56,539 bases of DNA from Silicimonas sp. (GCA_022826205.1 JAJDVJ010000183.1:1-56539), one strand, 5' to 3'; positions 41,466-50,467 are shown, counted from the first letter of the stretch. Notes: generated from the sequence alone by a model not told the origin. Translations and numbers: made by a program.

Positions 41466-42239
41466 TGCCTCTGCTGCGAACTTTCTCACCGTCCCATGCC
41501 AGGACGGAGACCGCGTTTACACTTGGGGTATTCCGCAACGAGCGCAACTTCCACACCCGCCGCCCGAAAACGGCCCAAGTTGCCGTGAAACGTGCGTGGC
41601 ACGACGTCTAACACGCGAACGTAAGTCAACGCGATGATCCGACCTGGACTTCGTCCATTCCCGCGTCGCGGCATGCTTACCCAATTCATTGGAACAAAGC
41701 AAGAAAAAACGAGCTTGTGTGGTCCTGACGTGTGAAGTGTCGCGTTGGTTGCTTGATCATGAAGCAGTCGGCACCAGGCAAATTCCTCTTCCCGAACCGT
41801 CGAATTCCGCCATTTTTGCGGTGAGTGCCGAGTGAGACCGAAGTCGACTTTCGGTACGGACTGCCAGCGGCGCTTGCCATGCATGGGCCGATGTTTTCGT
41901 GTCCAAATCGTTCGAGCGTGGATGCAAGGAACGTCGACGCAGAATTCTTCGCTGAAGGCGATTGCAGAACCAGGCGCACGTGCAGGCTTGGCTAAAGCCG
42001 GCGGCCTTCAAGATGGCTTTCCGGAACCACGAACTGTCTCTCCGGCACGTTGAGGCCGCCTAACCCATCGTGACGCCGAGTCAGTTTCAATTACTGGGCG
42101 CATTTGCATCAAACACATTGAAGGGCTCTGTTGCAAAATGCGGTCCTCTCGACCAGAGTGGCGCCCGCTCTCGTCAGATGCCCCATTACGGAAGGCCGTC
42201 CCTGGCCGCCGCGACGGATCCGCTTCTGTCGTCGGCCTG
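41466..42239. other. Gene-poor accessory DNA downstream of tRNA-Leu
   Basis: About 770 bp without a convincing gene. Several short frames exist on the minus strand (41486-41979) but none has a recognisable family. The segment includes an IS6-like end at 42124 and mixed base composition, in line with degraded mobile DNA. Confidence 0.45.
42124..42137 (+). repeat. IS6-family-like terminal sequence
   Basis: GGCTCTGTTGCAAA is identical to the first 14 bases of IS6100 ends as I recall them. No intact IS6 transposase is nearby, so this would be a leftover end. Confidence 0.5.
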
Positions 42240-42599
42240 TCAATGACATTTGGAAGCGTCCGGTTCAGGTAACATGCGAACTGCCCGCTTCTGCCTGTCC
42301 TTAGGAGGAACGATCATCCGATGGACTCGGGCGCGGAGAGCCGAGGGGCGCCTCGCCTTCCGGATGCAGCCCTCGTCCTGGAGCTTCACACGCAGCCAGT
42401 TGTAGCTGAACCCGATGCCGAACTTGTCCACGAGCTTCTCGTGAAAATGCTTCGCCGTGTCTTCGTCATGCGTCGTGTCGAACAACTCAAGCACCTCCCG
42501 CGCCGCATCCTCCTGGCTCGGCTACCCGGCCGGCTTCCTCGCGAAGAGTTCCTCGAACTTCACTTGCCTTCTCCCCTGCATCGCCGTTGCCAGCCCCAT
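42240..42599 (-). pseudogene. ISNCY-type transposase remnant
   Basis: Degraded transposase reading from ATG 42599: MGLATAMQGRRQVKFEELF matches the N-terminus of ISNCY (IS1202-like) transposases. It runs into an in-frame TAG after KPAG, then continues in the same frame with AAREVLELFDTTHDEDTAKH and KFGIGFSYNWLRVKLQDEG, the family's HFHEKL...SYNW block. The helix-turn-helix middle is deleted and the catalytic C-terminal half is missing; it stops at 42240 after MLPEPDASKCH. Not functional. Confidence 0.7.
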
Positions 42600-42680
42600 G
42601 ATTCGCATTTTCCCGGTTTCGGGAGTCACTATGGAACCGGACATAAGGCCTGTTACCGACATCATATGATATTTGATCTT

Positions 42681-42697
42681 GAGACCATAATGGTCTC
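42681..42697. promoter_or_regulatory. Candidate HigA operator upstream of higBA
   Basis: GAGACCAT-A-ATGGTCTC is a perfect 8-1-8 palindrome ending 19 bp before the higB ATG, where an autorepressing antitoxin would bind. An AT-rich stretch (ATCATATGATATTTGAT) just upstream could supply the -10. Confidence 0.65.
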
Positions 42698-42716
42698 GTG
42701 CTACGTTGAGCCTTGA

Positions 42717-43040
42717 ATGAGGATCATTGCCTGCCGCACCTTGCGGGAGTTTGTCGAGAGCCTCGCGGGGCAAAAGGATCAGCCGGCAGTGAAGGCCGCG
42801 CTCGATGCATGGTTCGATGAAGTCAGCAAGGCGGCGTGGGCGAGTTCCGCCGATGTGAAGAGACGCTACGCCACGGCCAGCATCGTCAACGCCGAGCGAA
42901 TTGTCTTCAACATCAAGGGCAACGACTACCGCTTGGTGGTGGCGGTCGACTTCGAGAAGGGCATCGTCTGGATCAAGTGGATTGGCACTCACAAGGCATA
43001 TGACAGGATAGACGCAGCCGAAGTGAGACATGGCGACTGA
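42717..43040 (+). CDS. higB: HigB-family type II toxin (mRNA interferase)
   Basis: A 107-residue HigB toxin (RelE/HigB fold). Family segments: REFVESL, KAALDAWFDEVSKAAWAS, VFNIKGNDYRLVVAVDF and VWIKWIGTHKAYDRID, the last being the HigB hallmark containing the conserved active-site region. It precedes and overlaps the antitoxin by 11 bp, the toxin-first order typical of higBA. Likely cleaves ribosome-bound mRNA. Confidence 0.9.
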   Translation: MRIIACRTLREFVESLAGQKDQPAVKAALDAWFDEVSKAAWASSADVKRRYATASIVNAERIVFNIKGNDYRLVVAVDFEKGIVWIKWIGTHKAYDRIDAAEVRHGD

Positions 43041-43410
43041 GCTGAGACCTATCCGCTCCAAAGCGGACTACGAAGCAGCGCTCGAAGAGGTCGAACGCCT
43101 TTGGGGTGCCAAGAGCGGCACACCGGATGGCGACCGCCTCGACGTGCTCGCTACGCTGATCGAAGTCTTTGAGGCAAAGCACTATCCGATGGACCCACCC
43201 GATCCAATCGAGGCGATCCGGTTCCGGATGGAACAGCAGGGGCTCACCCGCAAGGACCTCGAACCGATCATCGGTCCCCGCAACCGGGTGGCCGACGTTC
43301 TCAACCGCAAGCGTGGCCTGTCAATCAAAATGATCCGGCAGCTGCATGAACAACTCGGAATTTCCGCGAGTGTGCTGATCCAGTCGAGCCGCCGCGACAA
43401 AGTTGCGTGA
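43030..43410 (+). CDS. higA: HigA-family antitoxin with helix-turn-helix
   Basis: A 126-residue antitoxin. The C-terminal HTH (IRFRMEQQGLTRKDLEPIIG, then RNRVADVLNRKRGLSIKMIR) is the XRE/HigA type and should bind the palindrome at 42681-42697. The N-terminal part contacts HigB. Start ATG 43030 lies within the higB tail. Confidence 0.88.
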   Translation: MATELRPIRSKADYEAALEEVERLWGAKSGTPDGDRLDVLATLIEVFEAKHYPMDPPDPIEAIRFRMEQQGLTRKDLEPIIGPRNRVADVLNRKRGLSIKMIRQLHEQLGISASVLIQSSRRDKVA

Positions 43411-43477
43411 TTGAAGGCTTAGCATGATCCGTGTGGCGCTCGGCGCAATTCGGGAAGCTATGAGTGCTGCTGGCGAC

Positions 43478-44119
43478 TTAGGTGCTGAATGCATCCAGGC
43501 TCTTTGCGGAATGCCTTGACGATCTGATTGCCGGTTTCGAGCCAATCAAGATCCGTGACAAAATCGTCGATTCAAGCATCGCCGCACGGTGGTTGCGGTT
43601 CCACAAGTAGCCCTTGATGCGGCTCAGCTCCCGATCAATGCCTTCTGCCTCCTCGTCGGGTCGGCTCGGGTAGGGGCAGAATCCTACGCTTAGGATTTTC
43701 CGGCGCCGCTTCACGATGTCGAGGACCGTGTTCTTGCCGATTCCGGGGTCACGGGCGATCCAGCGGCAACCTCGCCCTGCGCTGACCGCCTGCGGCACTT
43801 TCGGCGCAAGCCTGTCCGACTTCGGCCGCTGCCCGGGTTGACGGCCGGGCTTCTTGCCCCGCGCCTTCGTGGCGGTCAGACCGGATTTCACGCGCTCACT
43901 AATCAGGTCGCACTCGAACGGGGCGACTCCGGCCAGCACGGTGGTCATCATCCGTCCGTGCGGCGTGTCGAGCTCAAAGGTCATGCCGTTGATGGCGACG
44001 ACCGAGACCTTCCACCCTGCCAGCCGGTTCAGCGTGCCGAGCACGTCGTGTGCGGACCGTCCCCATCGAGAGAGTTCGGTCACGGGGATGACGTCGACCC
44101 GCCGCCGCGTCTGTGCAAG
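43478..44119 (-). pseudogene. Truncated serine recombinase (resolvase/invertase family)
   Basis: The frame is open to 44119 but the GTG at 44083 is only the first start codon. The protein enters in mid-catalytic domain (RRVDVIPVTELSRWGRSAHD), so the N-terminal YxRVSxxxQ region with the nucleophilic Ser is missing. It continues with FERDLISERVKSGL-like FECDLISERVKSGL and a C-terminal HTH (RWIARDPGIGKNTVLDIVK). Breaks off exactly at the IS6-like end at 44121. Cannot catalyse recombination. Confidence 0.75.
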
Positions 44120-44120
44120 G

Positions 44121-44134
44121 GGTCCTGTTGCAAG
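44121..44134 (+). repeat. Second IS6-like terminal sequence
   Basis: GGGTCCTGTTGCAA, resembling IS6-family ends and the copy at 42124 in the same orientation. It marks the point where the recombinase gene is cut off. No transposase follows. Confidence 0.4.
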
Positions 44135-44310
44135 AACACTCTTAGGAGCTCTTGTCAGCGCGGTAGCGGTAGATGGTTGCCTGTGACTTTCTCTACACCG
44201 GACAACGGCGATACGCAGTAATCAACAGCCTGTTCCTTGTCCGTTTCCGCTTCTGAGACATGCGAGAGGCTCGCAGAACACCACCTCGCGCGACCGACGA
44301 CCGATTGAGT

Positions 44311-45378
44311 TCAAGTCAGCTTGCCTCGTGCGTCAATCGTCAGGACGGACATACCTCCTCTCTTTCGTTCGAGCCATGCATTGTCCAGCATGTTGGTAAC
44401 GACACAAATGTGATTTGGAACAATGTGCACCTGCTCTCCGACCTCAAACCTGTCATCTGGACCGCATAGGACGATCCCATGTTCCTCGTTCAATTTGGTA
44501 ATTCGCGCCTGCGGATGTCCGACGAGATGCCCGAAGCCATCAAGCCCAAGCAGATCCGTTGTGAGTATTTTGGACCCTGCGTCGATGATTGCCCTGGATT
44601 CAGAGGGGACGCTTACGACCGTGGCAACGACACGGCCAGCGCAATCCTCCCAGGTGCAGGTGGCCCGCTCCGCCAGCGACCGATCGTTGAAAATGTAGGT
44701 CCCTGCCCTATACTCAGTGATCGTCCCGTCGTGAGTGCAGGCGTGCCACATGTCGGGTGATCCGCCCGAGGACACCTCCGAACATTCAATTCCGCACCCT
44801 TCAATCCCGGCTTTGGCAAGCTTCATGAAGCCCAGCACGTCACTTTGTCCGCCGACTGCCGGATAGGTCATCAACCCGCCGAATCCTATGCCTGGAAGGG
44901 CAGAGATTCTCCTGGCCATCGCGATGGCACGTTCTGGAGTCTGTACGCCGCAGCGCCGCCCGCCCGTGTCACACTCGACCAGAACTGTGAGAGGCTGCGA
45001 CGCCGTTTCGAAGGCCCTGCTCAATCCATCCACGACTACATCATTGTCGGCCACCACGGACAGGGCTTTCGTCCGTTCGCCCAAGGAACGAAGGCGCCCC
45101 AGCTTGTTATCGCCGAGAATGTTGTAGGAAATGAGGATGTCATCGAGACCGCCATCTGCCATGACCTCGGCCTCACCGATCTTCTGGCAGGTGATTCCGA
45201 CCGCGCCGGCAGCAATCTGCGCCTTGGCAAAGTGAACACACTTGTGCGTCTTGACATGCGGACGAAGCTTCAGGCCATTGTCATCACAGTGCTTCTGGAA
45301 CCGGCCTATGTTTCTGAGCGCCACTTCTTCACGAATTATCAGCGCTGGGGTCTCAACCTCGACCAAGCTAGAAATCAT
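44311..45378 (-). CDS. D-threonine aldolase/D-serine dehydratase-like PLP enzyme
   Basis: Alanine-racemase-fold PLP enzyme with the metal-dependent D-threonine aldolase/DSD1 C-terminal domain, 355 residues from ATG 45378 (an ATG at 45390 would add four). PLP lysine region LRPHVKTHKCVHFAK; phosphate-binding ECDTGGRRCGV and SSGGSPDMW; C-terminal metal site VPNHICVVTNML (HxC). Acts on D-beta-hydroxy amino acids or D-serine. Last gene of the peptide-importer operon, overlapping the M81 gene by about 11 bp. Confidence 0.88.
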   Translation of the reverse strand: MISSLVEVETPALIIREEVALRNIGRFQKHCDDNGLKLRPHVKTHKCVHFAKAQIAAGAVGITCQKIGEAEVMADGGLDDILISYNILGDNKLGRLRSLGERTKALSVVADNDVVVDGLSRAFETASQPLTVLVECDTGGRRCGVQTPERAIAMARRISALPGIGFGGLMTYPAVGGQSDVLGFMKLAKAGIEGCGIECSEVSSGGSPDMWHACTHDGTITEYRAGTYIFNDRSLAERATCTWEDCAGRVVATVVSVPSESRAIIDAGSKILTTDLLGLDGFGHLVGHPQARITKLNEEHGIVLCGPDDRFEVGEQVHIVPNHICVVTNMLDNAWLERKRGGMSVLTIDARGKLT

Positions 45379-46837
45379 GGGGATTCTCATGAAGTGGCCA
45401 GACTTTCCGGTTCAGGTTGCGATAGCCGTTCGTTGCCGGGTTGCTCGGATACGGCCCGTCGACCGTGACATACAGTATCTTCGAAGCGATCGCGGAAAAC
45501 GCATCGTGGAAGTGATTGGTGGACTTAACCACCAGCAAGGCCCTTTCCTTGGGATCTATGCCGAAATTGGAAAACACGTCTGGATGAAAGACCTGGCTGC
45601 GCACGGTGTTGAGGATGACATCGATGCCCCCGACCGAGATCCACACGCTGTCTCCGAGCGGCACAACACTCTCGCCGAAGCTCTGAACCGCTTCACTTAG
45701 AATGCGGCGAACGGTGACCTTTGCATCAAGCGGTTCTCCACCTGCGCGTGACATTTTTCCGCCGAAGCGAAGGTGCAGCTCGGCGCCTTCGCCCGCTGAC
45801 ATGCACGTGCGAACCGCTATGGGGTCCCAGATGGTTGCCAACGCAGCACCGCTCATCTTTCGCAGGATCATCTCTCGCAGAATGATGGTGGAGTCGCCAG
45901 GCACGCCACCTCCGGGATTGTCCCATACGTCCGCAATCACTACCGGGCCGTCAATCACCGCCCGAGCCGCGTCCAGTGCCTCGCTTGGCGAAAGGAAATC
46001 CGGCCGTGTCTTGCCCCTCATCGAGTACAGCTCCAGCCCGAGTCTCTTGGCAAGCGCATCACCCTCGTCCTTTGCGTCATCCGTAATCACGATGATCTTG
46101 GCGCCGAGGTCGGGCACGTCACCGGCCATGAAGCCATGGATGACGGAAACGGACAAGATCTTGCCGCGTCCCTCCATCTCCTTCAGCGCATCGACAAAAC
46201 TGCGCATCGGCTCCTGGCTCGTCGGAAAGACATCGATGATCCTGCAATCGAAGGTCGAAATCACCGGCACGATGCTCCCTGCAGCAGCGCAATCCACCAA
46301 GGCAATCAGGTCTTCGGCTGCTTCGACGAAATCGGTATGGGGAAACTCCTTGAAGACCGTGATCAGGTCGGCACTCTCCACCCGCTTGTCAGACAGATGG
46401 CTATGCGGATCGAACGTTACCCCGACAATCGCGTCGGGTCCGACGATCGCACGAACCTCCTCGATCAGTTCGCCTTCGCAGTCGAGGCATCCTTGGGACA
46501 CCATGGCGCCATGCAGTCCAAGCAGAACTATGTCCACCGGCAGCGCGGCGCGGAGTTCCTGGAGAAGCTGATCTCGAAGATTCTCCCAAGTGCTCTGGTT
46601 GACAATTCCGCCCGGCTCCGCCCAGGTCGCCGTACCCTCGATCAACCTCCACCCGATTTCGTCGGCCTTCGCCCGCGCGACCGGATAGATCGCACTGCAC
46701 AACGTGGGCGTCGAGGGGTGCAGGCCAGGGGGCGCAAAAAAACTGTCCTTGAAGTCGCGCAAGTCCGTCCGCAGCGGCGAGAACGTGTTGGTCTCAGTTG
46801 CAATTGATCCCAGGAAGACGCGTTTCTGGCCCATCAT
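45368..46837 (-). CDS. M81-family metallopeptidase (MlrC-like)
   Basis: A 489-residue M81 (MlrC-like) protein, named for the enzyme that completes microcystin degradation. Motifs: GSIATETNTFSP, the metal site GVTFDPHSHLSDK, FPHTD, and the C-terminal WDNPGGGVPGDST. Its start overlaps the ATPase stop (ATGA). Most family members outside microcystin degraders have unknown substrates; here it sits with a peptide importer and a D-amino-acid enzyme, suggesting hydrolysis of an unusual peptide or amide. Confidence 0.87.
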   Translation of the reverse strand: MMGQKRVFLGSIATETNTFSPLRTDLRDFKDSFFAPPGLHPSTPTLCSAIYPVARAKADEIGWRLIEGTATWAEPGGIVNQSTWENLRDQLLQELRAALPVDIVLLGLHGAMVSQGCLDCEGELIEEVRAIVGPDAIVGVTFDPHSHLSDKRVESADLITVFKEFPHTDFVEAAEDLIALVDCAAAGSIVPVISTFDCRIIDVFPTSQEPMRSFVDALKEMEGRGKILSVSVIHGFMAGDVPDLGAKIIVITDDAKDEGDALAKRLGLELYSMRGKTRPDFLSPSEALDAARAVIDGPVVIADVWDNPGGGVPGDSTIILREMILRKMSGAALATIWDPIAVRTCMSAGEGAELHLRFGGKMSRAGGEPLDAKVTVRRILSEAVQSFGESVVPLGDSVWISVGGIDVILNTVRSQVFHPDVFSNFGIDPKERALLVVKSTNHFHDAFSAIASKILYVTVDGPYPSNPATNGYRNLNRKVWPLHENPHDF

Positions 46838-47640
46838 GCGATCCTCTTTTCGAGGCGCGGAATCGAGTCCAGCAGCTTTCGCGTATAGGCGTGCCGAGGT
46901 GTCTCGAATATCTGCCGCTTCTCGCCGGTCTCCACCAGCGCCCCCCTGTACATGACCGCAACCCGGTCGCTTATGTGGCGGACTGCACCAAGATCGTGAC
47001 TGATAAACAACATCGACACGCCGCTGTCGCGTTGAAGCTGCTTTATCAGGTTCAGAACTTGTGCCTGGATGGAGACATCAAGGGCCGAAACCGGCTCGTC
47101 TGCAATGACAAGACGCGGGGTCAGGATCATGACTCTGGCGATGCCGATGCGCTGACGCTGGCCGCCAGAAAACTCGTGCGGATAGCGATTCATCGATTTC
47201 GCATCCATGCCCACAAGTTCAAGGGTCGCAGCGATCCTTTCGCGTGCCTCTGAGCGGTCGCGCACAAGCCTGTGAATGAAGAGCGGCTCGGCAAGCATCT
47301 GCTCGATGCTTAGGCGTGGATTGAGCGAGGCGAACGGATCCTGAAAGATCATCTGGATGTCCCGCCTCAGCGGCCGGAATTCGGCATGCGTCAGATTCAG
47401 GATGTCCCGCCCGTCGAACATTGCAGTTCCGGCCGTCGCCGTTTCCAGTTGGGTCAGGGTCCGCCCGACCGTGGACTTGCCGCAGCCACTCTCGCCAACG
47501 AGGCTGAGAACTTCACCTTCATGGATGCTGAACGAGATGCCATCGACGGCCTTGAGCACGGACTTCCTGCGCATGAACCCGCCCCTGCCGATGCTGAAGT
47601 ATGTCCTTAGCTCGCGCACTTCCAGCAACGGACGGGTCAT
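46834..47640 (-). CDS. Peptide-type ABC transporter ATP-binding protein (DppF/OppF-like)
   Basis: Second ATPase of the importer, 268 residues from ATG 47640, which overlaps the previous ATPase's stop (ATGA). Walker A GESGCGKST, signature FSGGQRQRIGIARV, Walker B RLVIADEPVSALD, H-loop FISHDL. It lacks the Cys-containing C-terminal oligopeptide extension of typical DppF/OppF, ending just after PRHAYTRKLLDSIP; the DppD-like partner keeps it. Confidence 0.9.
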   Translation of the reverse strand: MTRPLLEVRELRTYFSIGRGGFMRRKSVLKAVDGISFSIHEGEVLSLVGESGCGKSTVGRTLTQLETATAGTAMFDGRDILNLTHAEFRPLRRDIQMIFQDPFASLNPRLSIEQMLAEPLFIHRLVRDRSEARERIAATLELVGMDAKSMNRYPHEFSGGQRQRIGIARVMILTPRLVIADEPVSALDVSIQAQVLNLIKQLQRDSGVSMLFISHDLGAVRHISDRVAVMYRGALVETGEKRQIFETPRHAYTRKLLDSIPRLEKRIA

Positions 47641-48611
47641 GACGAAGATCCTTGCGGAAAGTGGCAACGCACGAAGTGGGCCGGCGAAACGGCTGCAGCG
47701 CCCGGATCTACGGTCCTGCATGATCCCTTTGCCGCGAAGCAGCGCGGGTGAAACGCGCAGCCCGGCACCGCTTCATCCAGCGTTGGCACCCGGCCAGGGA
47801 TCGCGTCAAGCCATTCAACGTCGTGATCGGTCGCCGGGATCGAGCCAAGCAGTCCCAGGGTGTACGGGTGGCTCATGTTCGAAAAGAGCGTCGAAGTCGA
47901 TGCCTGCTCGACGATCCTGCCGCGGTACATGACGGCGACCTTGTCGCAGGTCTCGGAAATCACCCCCAGATCGTGCGAGATCAGGACAATGGACATGCCG
48001 GTTCGTGTCTGCAGGCCGCGCATGAGCTCCAGCACCTCTTTCTGTACCGTGACGTCAAGCGCAGTCGTCGGCTCATCGGCAATCAGGAGCTTCGGATCGC
48101 AGGCAAGCGCCATGGCGATCATGACTCTTTGTCTTTGTCCACCGGACATCTGGTGCGGAAAACTGTCGATCCGGCGTACCGGATCGGGAATGCGCACGAG
48201 TTCCAGCAGGTCGAGCGCACGGTCATGCGCCTGTCTTCTGGACATGCTGCGATGCTGGAGGATTGCTTCCCTGATCTGGTCGCCGACCCGATAGACAGGA
48301 TTCAGGCTTGTCATCGGTTCCTGAAATATCATGGCCATCTGGTCCCCCATCACGCGCCGACGCTCCTCGGGCGAAAGCGTCAGGAGGTCCCGGCCCTGAA
48401 AGTGCACTGACCCTCCGGCAATCCGCACTGCAGAGCCTTCAAGCAAACCCATGATCGCCAGTGCGGTCAGACTCTTCCCGCACCCGCTCTCGCCGACGAT
48501 TCCCAGCGTTTCATTTTCCTCGACGGCAAATGACACCCCTTGAACCACAGGCAGGAGTTCGCTGCCTCGCGCGATCCTCAGGTCCAAGTTCCTTATGTCG
48601 AGCAGAGCCAA
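47637..48611 (-). CDS. Peptide-type ABC transporter ATP-binding protein (DppD/OppD-like)
   Basis: First ATPase, 324 residues, start ATG 48611. Walker A GESGCGKSL, signature MSGGQRQRVMIAMA, Walker B LLIADEPTTALD, H-loop LISHDLG. The C-terminal Cys-rich extension GCAFHPRCFAAKGSC is complete. It is 3 bp from the DppC-like permease stop. Confidence 0.92.
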   Translation of the reverse strand: MALLDIRNLDLRIARGSELLPVVQGVSFAVEENETLGIVGESGCGKSLTALAIMGLLEGSAVRIAGGSVHFQGRDLLTLSPEERRRVMGDQMAMIFQEPMTSLNPVYRVGDQIREAILQHRSMSRRQAHDRALDLLELVRIPDPVRRIDSFPHQMSGGQRQRVMIAMALACDPKLLIADEPTTALDVTVQKEVLELMRGLQTRTGMSIVLISHDLGVISETCDKVAVMYRGRIVEQASTSTLFSNMSHPYTLGLLGSIPATDHDVEWLDAIPGRVPTLDEAVPGCAFHPRCFAAKGSCRTVDPGAAAVSPAHFVRCHFPQGSSS

Positions 48612-48614
48612 GGT

Positions 48615-49466
48615 TCAGACCCCTGCAATGTCGTTCTTGAACCGGGGATCGATGTTGTCACGCAACGCGTCTCCGACAAGGTTCATCGAAAAGACCGAAA
48701 GTATGATCAGCGCACCGGGAAATATCAGCAGCCACGGTGCGCGGGTCACGTAGATTCTTTCCTCGCTCAACATGTTTCCCCAGCTTGGAACTTCCGGCGG
48801 AAGGCCCAGCCCCAGGAAGTCGAGCGCTGCTGCCTGCAATTGCGCGAACGCAAAGATGAAGCTTGCCTGCACCAGCATCGGCGACACGAGATTCGGCAAG
48901 ATGTGCCGGAACAGGACCGAAGCGTGCCTTGCGCCGCTACAGATCGCGGCATCAACGAAGACGTCGCGCTTCAGCTTCAGGGTCATTCCGAACACAATCC
49001 TGGCGGTGGTCGTGGCGTAGACTATGCCGATCACGATGACCGTGTTCAGCACGCTGCGCTCCAGGAGCGTCATCAGAACCAGCGCCAGGAGCAACGCTGG
49101 AAACGCCATCAGCACGTCCACGATCCGCATCAGCAAGTGACCCAGCCGGACAAAGTAGGCGGAAAGCATGCCGATGAGGCCGCCGGCGACCAAGGCGATC
49201 AACACACTGCCCGACCCAATCAGGATTGCCATGCGCGCGCCGTAGATCGCACGGGAAAGCGAGTCTCTCCCAAAGTGATCGGTGCCGAAGAGGTGTGGCC
49301 AGCCGGGGTCAGAAAGGCGGACGAACGGGTCGAACTCCAGCGGGTCGAATGGTGCCAGAAGCGGCGCGCCGATCGCCGCAATGCCAACAATCAGCAGCCA
49401 GCACATTCCGAACGTTGCCAGTGCGCGACGACGAAAGACCAGCGCGATTGAAAGCGGCACGCTCAT
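48615..49466 (-). CDS. Peptide-type ABC transporter permease (DppC/OppC-like)
   Basis: A 283-residue inner-membrane permease with about six hydrophobic segments. Family features: LFGTDHFGRDSLSRAIYGAR, the EAA loop (DAAICSGARHASVLFRHILPNL) and LGLGLPPEVPSWGNMLSE. Start ATG 49466 overlaps the DppB-like stop. Confidence 0.92.
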   Translation of the reverse strand: MSVPLSIALVFRRRALATFGMCWLLIVGIAAIGAPLLAPFDPLEFDPFVRLSDPGWPHLFGTDHFGRDSLSRAIYGARMAILIGSGSVLIALVAGGLIGMLSAYFVRLGHLLMRIVDVLMAFPALLLALVLMTLLERSVLNTVIVIGIVYATTTARIVFGMTLKLKRDVFVDAAICSGARHASVLFRHILPNLVSPMLVQASFIFAFAQLQAAALDFLGLGLPPEVPSWGNMLSEERIYVTRAPWLLIFPGALIILSVFSMNLVGDALRDNIDPRFKNDIAGV

Positions 49467-50410
49467 TTTAGCGACACCCTTGGATCGAGGCTGGCATAGG
49501 CAAGGTCCACGAGGAGATTGATGGCCATGTAGAAGACCACGATGATCAGAATGACACCCTGGATCACTGGATAGTCTCGCCGCAGGATCGACTGCACCAC
49601 AAGCCTGCCGATGCCGGGCAGGGAAAAGACGGTCTCCGTCACGACGGCTTCGCTGACCAGTGCAGCGAAAGTGAATCCGAACGCGGCGGAAACGGCAATG
49701 AGCGCGTTCCGGAAGACGTGCTTGATGGCCACGCGAACTGGATGAAGGCCCTTCGCTCGGGCTGTGCGCACGTGGTCTTCCCGCGAGACATCAAGCATGG
49801 AAGCGCGGATCAGGCGGATGATGAGCGCCGCGTTCGGGGCCGCCAAGGTCAGGCTGGGCAGTACAAGGTAGCGCAGGTTCGATACTCCGCCCTCATCGGC
49901 AAGAGACGGAAATCCCGAAGAGGGAAACCAGCCAAGTCCGACGGAGAAGATCAGGATCAGGTAGAGTCCAAGCCAGAACGTGGGCACCGAGGCGAACAGC
50001 ATGGCCCCGCCAGAGGTCGCCTGATCGACCCATGAACCGTGACGAGTTGCGGAAATGATGCCAATCGGAACACCGAACACGACAATCCAGAACATTGTCA
50101 TCGTCGCCAGGAGGATCGAGGTTTCTGCACCGCCGGCAATGACCGATAGGACCGGTTCACGGAAGAACACTGATGTCCCGAGATCACCCTGCAGGACGTT
50201 TCCGAGCCACAGGACATACTGCGTCCAAAGCGGCTCATCGAGGCCAAGCTCGCGAGAGAGTTCCGCTACTTCCTCCGGCGTTGCCGTATCACCCAGCAGG
50301 ATCGAAGCCGGATCCCCGGGGATCAGGTGGATGAACATGAAGACCAAGAACGAAGCAGCCAGAAGCGTGGGGACAAGCGTCAGAACTCTGTTCAAGGCAT
50401 AGTTCAGCAT
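49463..50410 (-). CDS. Peptide-type ABC transporter permease (DppB/OppB-like)
   Basis: A 315-residue permease. Family features: ALNRVLTLVPTLLAASFLVF, FIHLIPGDPA, GLDEPLWTQYVLW, the EAA region (RTARAKGLHPVRVAIKHVFRNA) and FSLPGIGRLVVQSI. It starts after a structured 70-bp spacer that follows the binding-protein gene. Confidence 0.92.
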   Translation of the reverse strand: MLNYALNRVLTLVPTLLAASFLVFMFIHLIPGDPASILLGDTATPEEVAELSRELGLDEPLWTQYVLWLGNVLQGDLGTSVFFREPVLSVIAGGAETSILLATMTMFWIVVFGVPIGIISATRHGSWVDQATSGGAMLFASVPTFWLGLYLILIFSVGLGWFPSSGFPSLADEGGVSNLRYLVLPSLTLAAPNAALIIRLIRASMLDVSREDHVRTARAKGLHPVRVAIKHVFRNALIAVSAAFGFTFAALVSEAVVTETVFSLPGIGRLVVQSILRRDYPVIQGVILIIVVFYMAINLLVDLAYASLDPRVSLK

Positions 50411-50436
50411 GAAACGACCCGAATAGAACGCGATTC

Positions 50437-50467
50437 GGCCTCCCCGCCGCCAAATGGCGGAGAGGCC
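50437..50467 (-). other. Stable stem-loop in the binding-protein/permease spacer
   Basis: GGCCTCCCCGCC (50437-50448) and GGCGGAGAGGCC (50456-50467) pair with one mismatch around a 7-base loop. No U-run follows on the minus strand, so it is more likely an mRNA stabiliser or partial attenuator that favours binding-protein abundance. Confidence 0.6.

Noticed and set aside
41486-41979. Overlapping minus-strand frames downstream of tRNA-Leu
   Set aside because: Neither has a family resemblance or ribosome site; may be decayed mobile DNA but cannot be supported as genes.
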